NCBI RefSeq assembly: GCF_037126465.1
Contig: NC_088203.1
Coordinates: 103,168,668 to 103,232,667 of the forward strand
From: Ornithodoros turicata
Taxonomy: Eukaryota > Arthropoda > Arachnida > Ixodida > Argasidae
DNA: 64,000 bases
Direction of reading: 5' to 3'
A program made the position numbers and the translations under genes. Below the pieces are notes generated by a model. It made no database searches, was not told the origin of the DNA, and was given only the letters and a program-made list of their open reading frames with translations. This document shows positions 45,537 through 56,934 of this stretch, in pieces; positions within the stretch are counted from its first letter, which is position 1, and every line of letters begins with the position of its first letter.

Positions 45537-46038
45537 CAGTGAACCCTCGTTAATATGACCCCCGTTAATCTGACATACTCGCGTTATGACCGTTTTTCTC
45601 TGGAACCGTTTCGCCGGCATGTAAATCCCTCTCGTTAATACGACAATCCGTTTATCGGACAATGACCAAGATTTTTGTCACAAGTAGGGTCAAACACAGG
45701 CATTATATTCCCGCTAATATGACCACGTCACGTGACCCTCAGAGCAGCCCCGGGAGAGGCTATCTCGTACCTCGCTCAGAGGGCAACAGATAAAGGTAGA
45801 TAACGTGTCCGCAGTTGATGGTGCTATTGTCCATTTAGAAAAATCTATGACCGAAAATTGTTTGACCTAGTCATTGTTAACAGATTTTTCAGAAAATAAA
45901 TCATAATTACGTCGGCTTTTGTTGTACGTAGCGATGTGTGTCCGGTCTGCGGAGGGTGCGTTTCTCGTTAATATGACAATTCGCTCTATGACCAAAATCC
46001 GCGGGAACGGCAGTGGTCATATTAACGAGGGTTCACTG
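45537..46038. mobile_element. Pogo-like element, 502 bp, TA target
   Basis: It begins CAGTGAACCCTCGTTAATATG and ends ATTAACGAGGGTTCACTG, with TA on both sides. The terminal sequences match the 172-bp element at 21091-21262, so that copy could be an internally deleted relative. Several TTAATATGAC motifs are repeated internally. It has no transposase ORF. Confidence 0.88.
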
Positions 46039-46548
46039 TACATAACACGATGCAGTACCGCGATATACGTAATACGATAATATGCACTGTAGCTGCATGT
46101 GGAGACAATCTGATGAAGTAATTAGTATAACTACGGTATAAAAATCTAGTATTTTTCGTGCGCAGTATTTGCACCCAAATGGTATCCCATTCGCAATATA
46201 TTTATCGCATTCAAGCCACAAGTTGCATCACTCTTTGGTATGCTCTGCAGCGGTGACCACCGTGACTTGTAGTCCGAATAGAGATAAAGTAAAACTTGGG
46301 TTCTCGTGGGTATATCGAAAGAGCACAGCCACGCTGAGGACACTGGAGTGAATATACATATATGAACCTTTCCGATTCAAGAACTTGAACTGAAGTTCAA
46401 GAAGTTGAAACTGAAAAAGAACGATGAGCTCCGGTGACCTACAAGGCGAGCGCGTGGGCTCTGTTCCGCACACCTTTGAAAAATCCTTCTCCTCGTGAAA
46501 AGAGCGCATCTCAGAACGAGAGGACCTCGTGACGTATGCTACTCCCCT

Positions 46549-46600
46549 CACGTGACCAGTGACGTACGGCGGCACAGCTCAAGCATTTATAAGCGGCGCG
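46549..46600 (+). promoter_or_regulatory. Promoter-like E-box, CRE half-site and TATA
   Basis: TCACGTGACC (46549-46558), GTGACGTAC (46559-46567) and TTTATAAGC (46587-46595) occur in order over ~50 bp, a plausible core promoter on the + strand. No coding sequence was found downstream, so this is only a motif-level suggestion. Confidence 0.2.
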
Positions 46601-49600
46601 TGAGCTCAGAAGAAAAAAAAAAAAAGAAAGGCTCAGGGCATTCTCCCTGTCACTGAGGATCGTGCCGGCCGTCAGCGACTGCTTTCTACCAGCGTCCCTT
46701 TCTTTTTTTTTTTTGTAAATTTGATTCGAAGCTATAACGCACCGAAGAGCGAAAATATTTTGCATGGGGACTCCTGGTGGACAGCTTGGCAGACGAGGCA
46801 GGATTTCGAGTGATGTTAAACGTCGCCTCATTGCTCTTTTAAAAGTGCAGTGAGGTGACATCTAATATGGCGCGAAAACCCTGTCTATCACAAGCCACCA
46901 TGCAAAATACTTTTCTCTGGAGTGTATTGTAGCCACGCGCAAACAAAGTTACAAAAAAAAAAAGAAACGAAAACGTGGGAGAAAGCAGACGCGAACGGCA
47001 AGCACGATCCCCATGTGACGTCGAAAGGTGCCTTTGTTCTTTGTTTCTTTCTTCTCAGCTCACGCGCAGCACGTGATGACACGCCACGCCAACACACCTC
47101 CGCTTGAGCACCGCTTGAAGTGCACCGGATGACGTCACGAGTCACGTGACAGGGGAACTGGCTACGTCACAACCTTCCCTCATCTCCCGATGCGCTCAAG
47201 GATCTTGGAAACGCGCGCGCGTGCTGCCGTTCACCTGCGCCCGTCGTTCTTTCAGTAGCTCATTTTATTCGTTGCAGCAAAAATAAAAAATAAAAATAAA
47301 AATAAAAAATAAACGCGAACCGACTCTATTCTGTTATGCTGAAAAGCATAAATTGGCTTAATACCTATATGACTGGTATTTAAGAACTTTTGCTCGATAC
47401 CTTTTTTTTTTCTTTCTTTCTGAAGTTACAAAGAAACTGTTGGCCTCTGATGTCATCTGCCTGCTATATAATTTGCTGAGCTCTAGACAAGTTTATTAGG
47501 TACTGTTATTATTATTATTATTATTTGTCAACTCACAGCGGATGATGTTCGAAGTGACCGAGACGACACGGTAAAAAAGAAAAAGAGAAGAAGTAGTCGG
47601 TGGGACCCATAAAAGATGTCGCTTTACTGTAACGAAGTGAAAGATGTCCATAGAATTTGAACTTAAATGCCTGGAAATTGATGACCAAATGGCTCATGTC
47701 TTCTTTCGTTTCTTATGTTTGTGATAACTTATCCTCCTATCATTTCTTATTCATTGGCGGTTTCAATGCTACGCAAGGTATTCACTTTTTTCACCCTGAA
47801 CTTGCATAAGAACAGTAACGGCAATTTATTTGACACATCTCAAAATGTATGTCTCGGAGCATTGAGTGCAGTTCCCAGCGTGAACTTAGATGCGTAGAAA
47901 ATTCTGGAATGTAATCCGATATGTTTTCACCCGTACACATGAAGACGAAGACACTTCCGAGTCACACGGGGTATCACGTAACCCAAAGCCACATTATTGC
48001 GCTGTTCAAATAAATCAGGGGCAGTTACACGAGCTCCGAATGTTGTAAGCCTCTCGTCCATAACATAAATCCCGGCAGGCCATCGGAGCGGCACGGCGTA
48101 AAGACGGACGGAAGTTGGTCTGTCAGAGCCTCACAACTTCGCATGTAAACAAACGCTGCCCCGTCGAATTTGAGCATTGGATCGGAGAAATGCGGAACAC
48201 TGTGGCCTAACTATAACAACAGAAATGAACGGGCGGGAGGAAGAAAGTCGAAAGAAGGAATTTCAGTCACGCAGTATAGACTCAGCCTGTTGGAGCAATG
48301 CCCAAGAAATGGTTTCTCCAACCCCCATTAAAGGACTGTACACAAACATTCCCCCAGTAGATGCGTTATTACACGTTTTCTGTACCCGACCATCGCCCTT
48401 GGCGTGGGGGGGGGGGATAAATTTTCTCTCCACCCAACGAAAAGTTGTCAAGTTTTATTTATCGCGCACGTGGCAAACGCAGCAAGAAGGTTGTCTGCGT
48501 GCCGCCTTCTTTTCTTTCTCCTGATGCGGATGGCGATGCGGTTGACCAGCATCAACAACACTCTCGCACACACGTCCCCATTGAAGCAAGAAAAGAAAAA
48601 TGACAATGTGGGATAGCCAGCCAATCCAAAACGCTTTTATAGATCTGCCGGAACGCGAAAAGGACAAATACCTCCAATAGCAGCGCAGAGGGGGCGTTGG
48701 TATCGCAGCTCCAGTAAAGCGTCAAAGAAACTACACGAGTATGTCTGCTAACTTCGCAGACGATGCCGCGGGCGTACTAGCTTTTACTTGTTTACACCGA
48801 GCGCCATTATTACGTACGCTGGTCTTCTTTATTATTACATCCTAGCGTTCGACCTCGGCGAGAGGGAATGTTTTTCTCGTGCAGCCAGACGGTTTCCCGT
48901 TTTTTTCTATAGCGAAGCAAACGGACGGACAGCGATAAGGGGCAGCAGACATTTTTTGTTTTCATATTTTCGCGCCGTCTGCAACGTTTTCTTTCTGTTC
49001 GATGTCGATGGCGGTGTTTTGGATGGGAGGTGAGCGAACTGTAAGGGCGGGTATATCAAACGATCCTAGACGGTGGAACACATGTTAATGAGCTCGTTTG
49101 GCAGTGCTGTATATTTCACGGAATGTATGCTGGTTTCGGGGCGGAACCAGTAATGGAATGGGACGTGGGGACGATCACGTCGTGTCCGCAATTTCTGCGC
49201 CTGATTGGTGGCTGCGTGATTCATTCAAGAGTTAGGCATTCCAAGTTAGACGAACAGGAACTCCTTTCTTTTGTTTTCTACTAGTCAGCCTGTGAAATAT
49301 ACTGAAAAGGCGTCATGTACCGTGAGCCATGTACATTTTTTTTCTTCTTGTGGGTGTGTGCATATTGTCCCCGTATCCGATGCGTAACAGGTGATGATGG
49401 TGATGACACCGGAAATGTCCATTGCAAGTAGGCTAGTGGTGCGACGACAAGTGGGCTCCCAGTGAATATGACAGTAACAGTGAAGTGACAGTAACAATCC
49501 GATGAAAAGATCAATAGCGCTATTACTCGCCTGCACACACGCCTTGAATGCACTGTTTGACGCCTTGTTGAGCTGCATGTTTTGAGATAAATCCGATTGG

Positions 49601-49970
49601 TTGTTCTGGGGGAGAATTGTAATCCGATCAGAGGGGCATAGATATGCCACATGCTAAAAAAAAAAAAAAAAAAGAACACTATTATATATGCATGTATGGT
49701 TGACTCATGACGTCACGAATTATCATTATGTATTTAAACGCCATGAGGATACATAACTTCGAGTAAGTATAGTATGTCAGGTATGTATATGTATGTATAG
49801 TAAAGAATGTTCTACCTGACAGAATAGAGTGAACCCGCGTCTGGCGAACATAGTCTAACTCGTCTGTCACTGTAGTTCTTGGGATTGTTTTTGTCGCAAA
49901 TTTTCGATTAGTCTCGTTGCTTCCCCTCCCGCTGTATTCTGTAATCCTACGTTGCAGGCATAAATTTTAC
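46601..49970. other. No gene seen; CRE/E-box rich to 47180
   Basis: 46850-47180 carries several TGACGTC and CACGTG motifs, including GATGACGTCACGAGTCACGTGAC at 47128-47150. An AAAAT/AAAAAT run lies at 47280-47312 and ATT units near 47507-47525. The remainder to 49970, including 48.0-49.0 kb, has no recognised domain or repeat. Confidence 0.35.
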
Positions 49971-50072
49971 ATAATGTAAAAACCCCGAGACTAGGGAACA
50001 CGAAGGGACAGACACAACACGAGTTGTGTCTGTCCCTTCGTGTTCCCTAGTCTCGGGGTTTTTACATTATGC
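49971..50072. repeat. Perfect 102-bp palindrome
   Basis: Two 49-bp arms are exact complements (49971-50019 and 50024-50072) around the loop ACGA. The arm contains CCCCGAGACTAGGGAACACG. There is no mismatch along the arms. It could be a very young foldback element, a transposon reduced to its ends, or an assembly artefact from a hairpin read. Confidence 0.95.
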
Positions 50073-50566
50073 ATCATCTTCACCAGCTCGCTTGCTTCCT
50101 AGCCATTTTTTCATTATCATAAATTTTACGTTTCTCTTTTACGTACTGTACTTGGAATTCTAATGTTAAGGTGCTCCTTCGTTTGATGTTGTACTGTCTT
50201 ACGTTCCAACAAATGCAACGAAATGACACCGCGAATATTTAAATGTACCGTAAAGGAACAGACATACAAGTTATGTTGATGGCATAGTTTTACAGTTTGT
50301 TGCTTGTAAACGCAGCACAAGTTATACGTGTTACAGGGAACGCTAAACATTTTTAATTTGCAAGTAAAATTACGCTGAAACAGAGGCTTGGAGCGACGTC
50401 TGGGGGGGAAATAATCCCCAATTTGTCAAGCAACAGTGATCGATGTTCCCGACTGGCTTGCTGCTCATGATGACTACGTAGCCGACTTCTTTTGGTTTCG
50501 ACACAGTGTTATGCGCATGCAATATAGTTTTACCGCCGTATTTGACGAGCAGTGCGCAGTTCGTGG

Positions 50567-50868
50567 GGAATAGACCTCTATACCCGAGAAACGTCATCAT
50601 GACGTTGGTAGACAGACTCAAACCGAAACAAATCGGAAGGGGAGGGCTGGGTTCCGCGAATAAGGACTTGTTCGCTGCCGGACAGGAAAAAAAATGTAGG
50701 ACGGAAGGTCGCGTCCCTTTCAGGGACCATCGTAATCCCCTCAAGACCGTGGCTTGCTTGCGCGACCTTATTCGCACCTAGCTTCGAGTGTAGTTCAACT
50801 CTACCAAATTGGTGGCACTGTCGAACACTATGACCTCATTTGTTTACAAACAGGGAGAGGTCTATTCC
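50567..50868. mobile_element. GGAATAGACCTCT element (copy 2)
   Basis: The ends GGAATAGACCTCT and AGAGGTCTATTCC are perfect inverted repeats. It shares most of its sequence with 18435-18670 but has an extra ~65-bp segment (CATCGTAATCCCCTCAAGACC...) inside. GTCATCATGAC near its left end is itself palindromic. No ORF of its own. Confidence 0.8.
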
Positions 50869-51389
50869 ACACAGTGTTGCCCGTAATTTTCAATTTTAAT
50901 TTTCTAAAAAAAAACTATGAGCGCAATTTGAAGGAAAATTGTGGCGTAAAAGTATTCAGGCCTCGGGTTATTGAATAGATAAATTTTGTGAGATTGCAGC
51001 TCTACTGCTTTACAGTATACCTGTACTGTAAGGTGAATAGCGATCCTGTAGAAACTGTATGCTTTTCTGAAAGCTTGTAACTTGGACGCTTCAGATACGT
51101 AATAGCTCTGCTGTATATCGAGTATGTTTTCAGCAATCGAATTTTAAAGATTGTTGCGCAAAGCAATCTAGCGGACTCCAGGAGCGCCACATCCATGAGG
51201 CGACTCGCGCGCCATCTATTGAGAACGCGTGCAACTAGACGATGCATCAGGCGAGGTCGTGCGTTCCTCGCGAATACAGTTCACATTCATTGTCAAGGTG
51301 CACGGTTTGTGTGTTCCGGAACGCACGGACACAAACCAGACGTTTGTTTAAATCACTCGGATGCGAGCAGCGATACAGCGAGCAGACGA

Positions 51390-51805
51390 ACAGAGACGCG
51401 GAGAGAGAGAAACGCCAACAGATGGCGCAGGTCGCACGGAATTCGAGCGTTATATAACTGTTACGGGTTAAACCGAACTTCCCAAGAGTTCCTGTTGTTC
51501 TTCCCCCCTCCAAAAAAAAAAAAAAGAGAGGTCTAATGGTAATTAGTAACCTGTCTCAAATGCGTTACGTTGTACTTCAATATCACGTGATGTTTGTCCG
51601 CCAATCCGGGACTGGCTCCAACTTTGTTATTTTGCGAACGTTGAGGGTCGCCACCTTTCAGGTTCTAAAAGTGTTCGAAATTAATTAGTACGAAAGGTAT
51701 GCCGAACTGAGAGGCGATGACTTGTGTGTGTGATGACAAAGCCAAGTTCTACATGACGGTACCTTGACGCATTGTGGTTATATTTCACTTTGCAGTTCAA
51801 TCAGA
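51390..51805 (+). repeat. Dispersed repeat flanking the retroelement island, left copy
   Basis: Matches the reverse complement of 58560-58980 over ~420 bp with moderate divergence: CAACAGATGGCGCAGG, CAAGAGTTCCTGTTGTT, CTAATGGTAATTAGTAACCTGTC, TATCACGTGAT, GGTCGCCACCTTTC, AATTAATTAGTACGAAA and GGTTATATTTCACTTT, in that order. It carries no ORF. The family is unidentified. Confidence 0.75.
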
Positions 51806-51849
51806 GTTGATTTCGGATGAGAGCCAGAGTGCTACACAACAAGGTAAAA

Positions 51850-51915
51850 TAGGATGCCTGAATACTAGCTCCCTCTGTGTAGCTATGTAGAGGGAGCTAG
51901 TATTGAGGCACCCTA
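51850..51915. mobile_element. 66-bp palindromic micro-element with 8-bp TSD
   Basis: A near-perfect palindrome starts TAGGATGCCTGAATACTAGC and ends GCTAGTATTGAGGCACCCTA. It is flanked by AGGTAAAA on both sides (51842-51849 and 51916-51923). Essentially the whole element is its two inverted repeats plus a ~10-bp centre. Confidence 0.8.
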
Positions 51916-52073
51916 AGGTAAAATAGTTGAGTCGCTTCTCGCAAATCAGAAGTGTTCATTTCCCTGAATCAGAGAGGAAACTGGGAAGAAAAGGAGGCTT
52001 CAGGAGAGTTGATCCTAACATTAAAGAAGTAGGTCGTGCAAACATTCAAAAGAATGCAGTGTAGTGTTCTACG

Positions 52074-52107
52074 TAGAGTCACTAAATAAGCTTATTTAGT
52101 GACTCTA
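52074..52107. mobile_element. 34-bp perfect palindrome with 8-bp TSD
   Basis: Two 17-bp arms starting TAGAGTCACTAAATAAG meet with no loop. GTTCTACG flanks the palindrome on both sides (52066-52073 and 52108-52115). The size and flanks look like a DNA transposon reduced to its terminal repeats alone. Confidence 0.85.
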
Positions 52108-52439
52108 GTTCTACGGGGCCCATGCACGAGCCCCAAAGAAGTGCACGCTCCGGTGTCCAATGCCCAAAAAAGCCCCGTTTATTCTGCGCGTGCCCTTTTG
52201 TAGCAATGTCCCACAGGCATGCGCACATTATCAACAAGCATTTTCATCACTATATACGCTTGGCTGACCTTTCCTGTGAAAATAGAGTCCCCCCCCCTTC
52301 TTTAAAAACAAAACAAAACAAAAATACTAAGCCCGCAACACAACGCAGTACGTAAACACTTATGCATGTCCCACAGTCCCAAATCTCACAACCCAAGTCT
52401 TTCTGGCCTGAAGACCTGTCTGTCGTACCGCGATATACC
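52108..52439. other. No gene seen; possible gypsy 3' flank
   Basis: Lies beyond the 3' end of the gypsy pol. A long terminal repeat would be expected here, but no TG...CA-bounded repeat with a second copy could be found. Confidence 0.35.
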
Positions 52440-53340
52440 TAATCGCTACTACGTCAATTGTCGCCAGGTCGTTCCGCTGCTGGTGCCCATCCCTCTTCTG
52501 TGACGCTTGAAGCTGAAGGGGTCGCACCCTCGGGTGCTGTGCCTCCAGCTTCGCCTTCCTCCGAAGGATCAGCCGCAGCGAAATGCCGCTGTGTACGCAC
52601 AGGCAAGAGGGGGGGGGAGAGGTCTTGCCCGGTGTCTCCTGTTGTAACGAAGCCTCTGATCTTCCTTTTCTGCCGCCATCATATTCGAAACCTCCTCTTG
52701 GTCCAGCATCCTTGGACGAAGCGTTGATGGCAGTACCGGAACTCTGCTTCTAAGCCGTCTCCCCACCAAGATTTCTTCTGGGCTGTACCCGATGCTCCCA
52801 GGCGTGTTCATGTACGCTAGCAACACCAGATAGGGGTATTCCTCTTTTACCAGCAGTCGCTTCATCGTTTGCACCATTCCCTCAGCCTCTCCGTTCGCTT
52901 TGGGGTAAGACGGACTGCTTGTCACGTGCTGGAAATCGTAGATTTCTCCAAAGGTTTTGAAGAAGAGAACTGGGACCGTTGACCGTCGAAGAGAACTGGG
53001 GACCGTTGTCCGACATGACGGTGTCGGGTATTTCGTGTCTTGCAAAAATGCTCTTGATGCGCTCTGTGGTGCACGAGGAAGTCGTTGAAGGGGGAAAACC
53101 AATTTCCGCGAGCACTTCGACCTGTAGTCAACCCCTAGAATGCGTCTTCTGAAGTCGAAAAGATCGATTCCAACCATTTGCCATGGAAGCGTTGGCGTCT
53201 CTGATGGAAACTCTGATGGAATTAAGCCCAAGCTGCCGCTTGTTCTCTCTTTTTTTGCGTAGGTTTGACATCTGCTGACTGTCTTGGCTATCTCCTGGCT
53301 AGATTCCTGGCGACCATATGCTCTCGCGCGCAAGTGCCCT
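52440..53340 (-). pseudogene. Ty3/gypsy integrase, frameshifted
   Basis: The - strand carries a gypsy integrase in at least two frames: WQMVGIDLFDF (first catalytic Asp region), IPDTVMSDNGPQFSS (second Asp region, in another frame, 52882-53115) and SPSYPKANGEAEGMVQTMKRLL (catalytic Glu region). The C-terminal part runs on to about 52440. Frameshifts between the blocks make it non-functional. It is followed by no recognisable LTR. Confidence 0.85.
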
Positions 53341-53349
53341 GCACCTGAC

Positions 53350-54592
53350 TATGTCCTAATGTGCTTCGTGAAGGCACCTTAGAATTTGTGACTTCCTTTG
53401 CTCAGGGACGATTCTTCGCGTACCGAAGGCCAGAATATCTTCATGGATAGTGATGAAGCTTTGGTCTTTCCAATACGGTCGAAGTGCGAAAGGACTTGAC
53501 GACCACAGCGGCCACCCTGTGTCGCAGTACCTTCTCAAGATCAGACCTCGTCTTCTTGTTGGACCGCCTAGATGCGTAGCAGTTGAGATGGTTGAGAAGA
53601 GATGCCCATCATTGCTCCGCTGGCAAAACTCTGGACTTCGTTAACTGCGAGACACCTGGTGTCGGGGCCCTGTTGCTGTGGCGCTCTTGACAAAGTGTCT
53701 GCGATGACCAAGTCCTTCCCAGGGACATAAACAACGGCGTAGTCGAACCTCATTAGCCGAAACCGCTGAATGTGTGGAAGAAGTAGGTCCACAGGAGACT
53801 TCCCTAAGGGCGTTACCAGAGGATGATGTTTAGTCTGCAAAGTTGCGTCTAGACCTCTCGAAACTCTCCAAGACGCTCTGTTGCCCATGTCACAGCCAAT
53901 GCATCCTTCTCGATTTGTGCGTAATTGATTTCAGCATCAGCAAGAGACCTAGATACGAAGGAAACCGGCCTTCCCTGCGCTTACCTGACGGCTCAACTTG
54001 CAATAGCACAGCACCCAGGCCGTACGATGAAGCGTCTGCAGAAACGATGGTGGGAAACTTAGGATTATACTTTGCCATACATTTGGCTACGCAAATCATC
54101 TCCTTCAGCTCTTGGAGCGCTTTCTCCTGCGCGTGGCCCCAGTGCCATTTCGAATTATCCTTGAGAAGCTCTCGAAGTGATATTGTCTTTTCTGCGAGGT
54201 CAGGGGGAAATCGTAACAGACGATTTAGCCTCCTTATGATCCTCCTGACTCCAGATACGTCTGATGGCGGTTCGGGGTTCTTTATTGCTTCAACCTCCTT
54301 CGGAGCTGGACTAATTACGTCCTTGCTGATCTTGCAGCCGAGAAAAGTGATCTCGCTGATGCCGAAGGCACGCTTATCACGATTCAACGTGATATATATC
54401 CGTTGCTCGAATGCGCTCCAGCACGCTCTTCAGCCTTTTGTCGTGCTGTGCCTTGTCTTTGCCATATACAAGGACGTCGTCCATCAGGTTTGCCACCCCT
54501 TGCATTCCGTTGAGAATTTCTGCCATTCGCTTTTGAAAGTACTCTGGAGCCGACGTGATTCCGAACGGTAACCTTGCCCAGAAGGACACGCT
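53350..54592 (-). pseudogene. Ty3/gypsy RT C-terminus and RNase H
   Basis: Order on the - strand: LPFGITSAPEYFQKRM and NLMDDVLVYGKDKAQHDKRL (54377-54589; the MDD catalytic pair of reverse transcriptase), ITFLGCKIS, VSADASSYGLGAVLLQV (RNase H catalytic Asp), then PGKDLVIADTLSRAP (53568-53888) and the linker before integrase (RILRCLHEAH). Frameshifts lie near 54380 and 53889. The domain order RT-RNase H-IN is that of Ty3/gypsy. Confidence 0.88.
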
Positions 54593-54940
54593 CTATTCGA
54601 AATACATCGGCGGTTCTCGTTCAGGTATTCTTCTGTTCCTATAGAGCAGGAGTTGTATCCTTATATTTATTTCTATATATTAGCATTAATTGTTTTTTGA
54701 ACATTGTGTTGTTTTTACTTTTCATCGAATTCAAACGAAAATATGTCGTGTCGTCCCTAATTGTGTGGTCTGCCTCGGCCATTTCTCCTTCTTTACTTTT
54801 TATGCAGTTGACTAACAACGAAGGAGTGACATTTCGGGGAGCTCTGTCAGCTCCAAGGGCAGCTCGCTCGGGGTACGTCGCCATCAAAGGGGATAGCCTC
54901 CAGGATCATCATCATCATCACGAAGCTCGCGAAGGGAAGC
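54593..54940. mobile_element. ~345-bp insertion inside gypsy RT
   Basis: The RT reading is broken between ITAFGWYCFA (upstream) and ARLPFGITSAP (downstream), which should be adjacent in gypsy elements. The inserted DNA has an AT-rich part, a (CAT)n run and duplicated GAAGCTCGCGAAG at the right border. Its - strand frame is open for 82 codons without a known domain. The source is unknown. Confidence 0.6.
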
Positions 54941-55800
54941 TCGCGAAGCAATACCATCCAAATGCCGTAATAAAAGTCGCGAGCTCCTGGCAGCTTGGGG
55001 CTAGCCTGATCTGGTGAAAACCATGAGTTGGCGTCAAGCTTTGAAAAAAGCAGCCGCCTCGCCTAACAGGTCCAAAGTTGCTTCTATACGCTTGGGAGGA
55101 TGTATATCTCACGTAGGACGCTTGCATTTAGCTTGGTATAAGGTCGACACAGATCCTTATATCTCCGGACGGTTTCAGTACTAGGACTATCCCAGCACAC
55201 AATGAAGCTGGGCCCTGTACTGGACTAATTATCCCGGCCTCTTCCATTCGTTGTAGATACTTGTTGACTTCTTCCCGCATGGGAATATAGGGATGGGCGT
55301 CTGGGCGCACTGACGGAGTAAGGATGGGAATAATCTTTTACGAGACGGATCGTATATTCCCTGGAGAGCGTTCCCAGTCCTTTGGAAAACCTCAGGAAAC
55401 TCTCCTGTACATCCGTCTGCTTGTCCAAGTATACGCACTTTACGAGTCGAAGACGTTCAGTGAGAGGCATTCCAAGCAGCGCTACGTGTAGTGGATCCAC
55501 GACATAGAATTGCTCTTGGCAGTTCTTGTCCTTCCAGCGGACCTCGCCTGCGAACTTGCCGATCACGTTGAGCTGTTTGCCGCTAGGTCCTTTCAGTTGC
55601 TGATCCCAATTCTGTATAGCTTCTCCGTGATGCCGGCGAAGGTAACTGGGAGTACGAAAACTTCTGCTCCTGCTGTGCGCTTGGACTTCGTCGGAGAAGC
55701 CGGTTCAATGCTCATTCTCATCCTCATGTTGTATTCTGTTTTTCCTGTGCATAAATGTTGTTTGTTGTTGCCCAGTTGCAATCACCTCCTTCCTCATCAT
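54941..55800 (-). pseudogene. Ty3/gypsy protease remnant and RT N-terminus
   Basis: 55560-55780 holds a protease-like block TAGAEVFVLPVTFAG, and GEVRWKDKNCQEQFYVVD with ALLGMPLTERLRL after it. The catalytic D-(S/T)-G is not present: the bases before GAEV read R-T-A-G. From 55310 the RT N-terminus follows: REEVNKYLQRMEEAGIISPV, SGDIRICVDL and TPTHGFHQIRLAP in shifted frames. No gag is recognisable upstream, so the copy is 5' truncated. Confidence 0.8.
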
Positions 55801-55828
55801 AAGGGAAACTTCACTACGTCACCAGAGC

Positions 55829-55965
55829 AGTGGTGGGCAGTATCGCAGATACATGCATCTTCGATACAATCTTTCGATACATTTTGTGTATCCGTATTAG
55901 GTATCGCGTGCCAAAAGTGAGAGTATCGGAGTATCGGTATCGAAAATACATTTTTACTTCATCGT
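55829..55965. repeat. GATAC/TATCG-rich hAT-like stub
   Basis: CAGTGGTGGGCAGTATCGC begins the segment, a hAT-style terminus, followed by repeated TATCG/CGATAC motifs. The other end is missing. It separates the gypsy remnant from the truncated LINE, so its insertion or a rearrangement there probably removed the LINE's reverse transcriptase. Confidence 0.5.
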
Positions 55966-56850
55966 TACTGTCATGTATATGTAGTATGTACTTCTCAGTT
56001 AGATTGCTAAGAGCACCTTTGAAGGCACACCAATTATCCTCAACAGATCGTATCGGAAACAGGCGAACAAACTCATCGAAAAACATACCTAGCTCTCTGT
56101 TTATGGCGTCATAATTCCCTTTGTTGTAATCCACTATATCGAATTTAATATTCTTACGTTCGGTACAGGGTACTTTTACGGAGGTGTGTATGAATCTGTG
56201 GTCGCTGAGGCCATCAAAAATTACTACTGGAGAAAATAGCTCTGGAGATGTGGTAAGCACTAAATCAAGGATGCTCTGACAGGCACCAGAAATGCGCGTA
56301 GGCTAGGTGACCAACTGCTGCAGACCAAATAACACGCATAGATCACAGAAATCAGAAGACAAAACCGCGGAGGCTTTTGGCTTATAGACGTCATTCCAGT
56401 CGATATCGGGGAAATTGAAGTCACCGAAAAGCATTATTTTGTGAGATGGAAACTGCTTTTCACAAAGGCAAGGGCTTTATGAAGCTCAGCGACAAGACAC
56501 ACATCATCGGGTGGGCGGTAACAAACTCCAATAAGTATCTTGTTGTGGGAGTGACCAAGTAAAGACCATACCATCTCAATGTTCCCAGGGACGTCAATGG
56601 GGCGAGATGGTATTTCATTTTTGATGCCAAGCAACACCCCACCACCACGCCTTTCAACGCGGTCATAACGGTATGTACTCTAAAACCCGGCAGTATTTCA
56701 GCATCATGCACGTTAGGTGTTAACCATGTCTCGGTCAGAACAACAATAACAGCTCCCGTTGTTCCCATAAGAGATAAGAGGTCTTCACGCTTGGGTACAA
56801 TGCTTCTAATATTTGAAAAGATAAGTGACAAACTACAGTGATGAGACAAG
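55966..56850 (-). pseudogene. CR1/L2-like LINE ORF2: endonuclease only
   Basis: The - strand encodes an AP-type endonuclease across three frames: SNIRSIVPKREDLLSLM, VVLTETWLTP, ILIGVCYRPPDD, a GDFNFPDIDWN block and FDGLSDHRFIHTSV. These are the catalytic motifs in the expected order. Frameshifts break the frame near 56640 and 56430. It ends after the LTEKYI block near 55966; no reverse transcriptase follows. Confidence 0.85.
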
Positions 56851-56934
56851 GAACTAGTGACATTCAGTGATTGCTAATCGCTAGTCGTTGCGGCTGAAAC
56901 TGGGTTTGTTTCCCGACACAGCAAGCTCCGTGGT

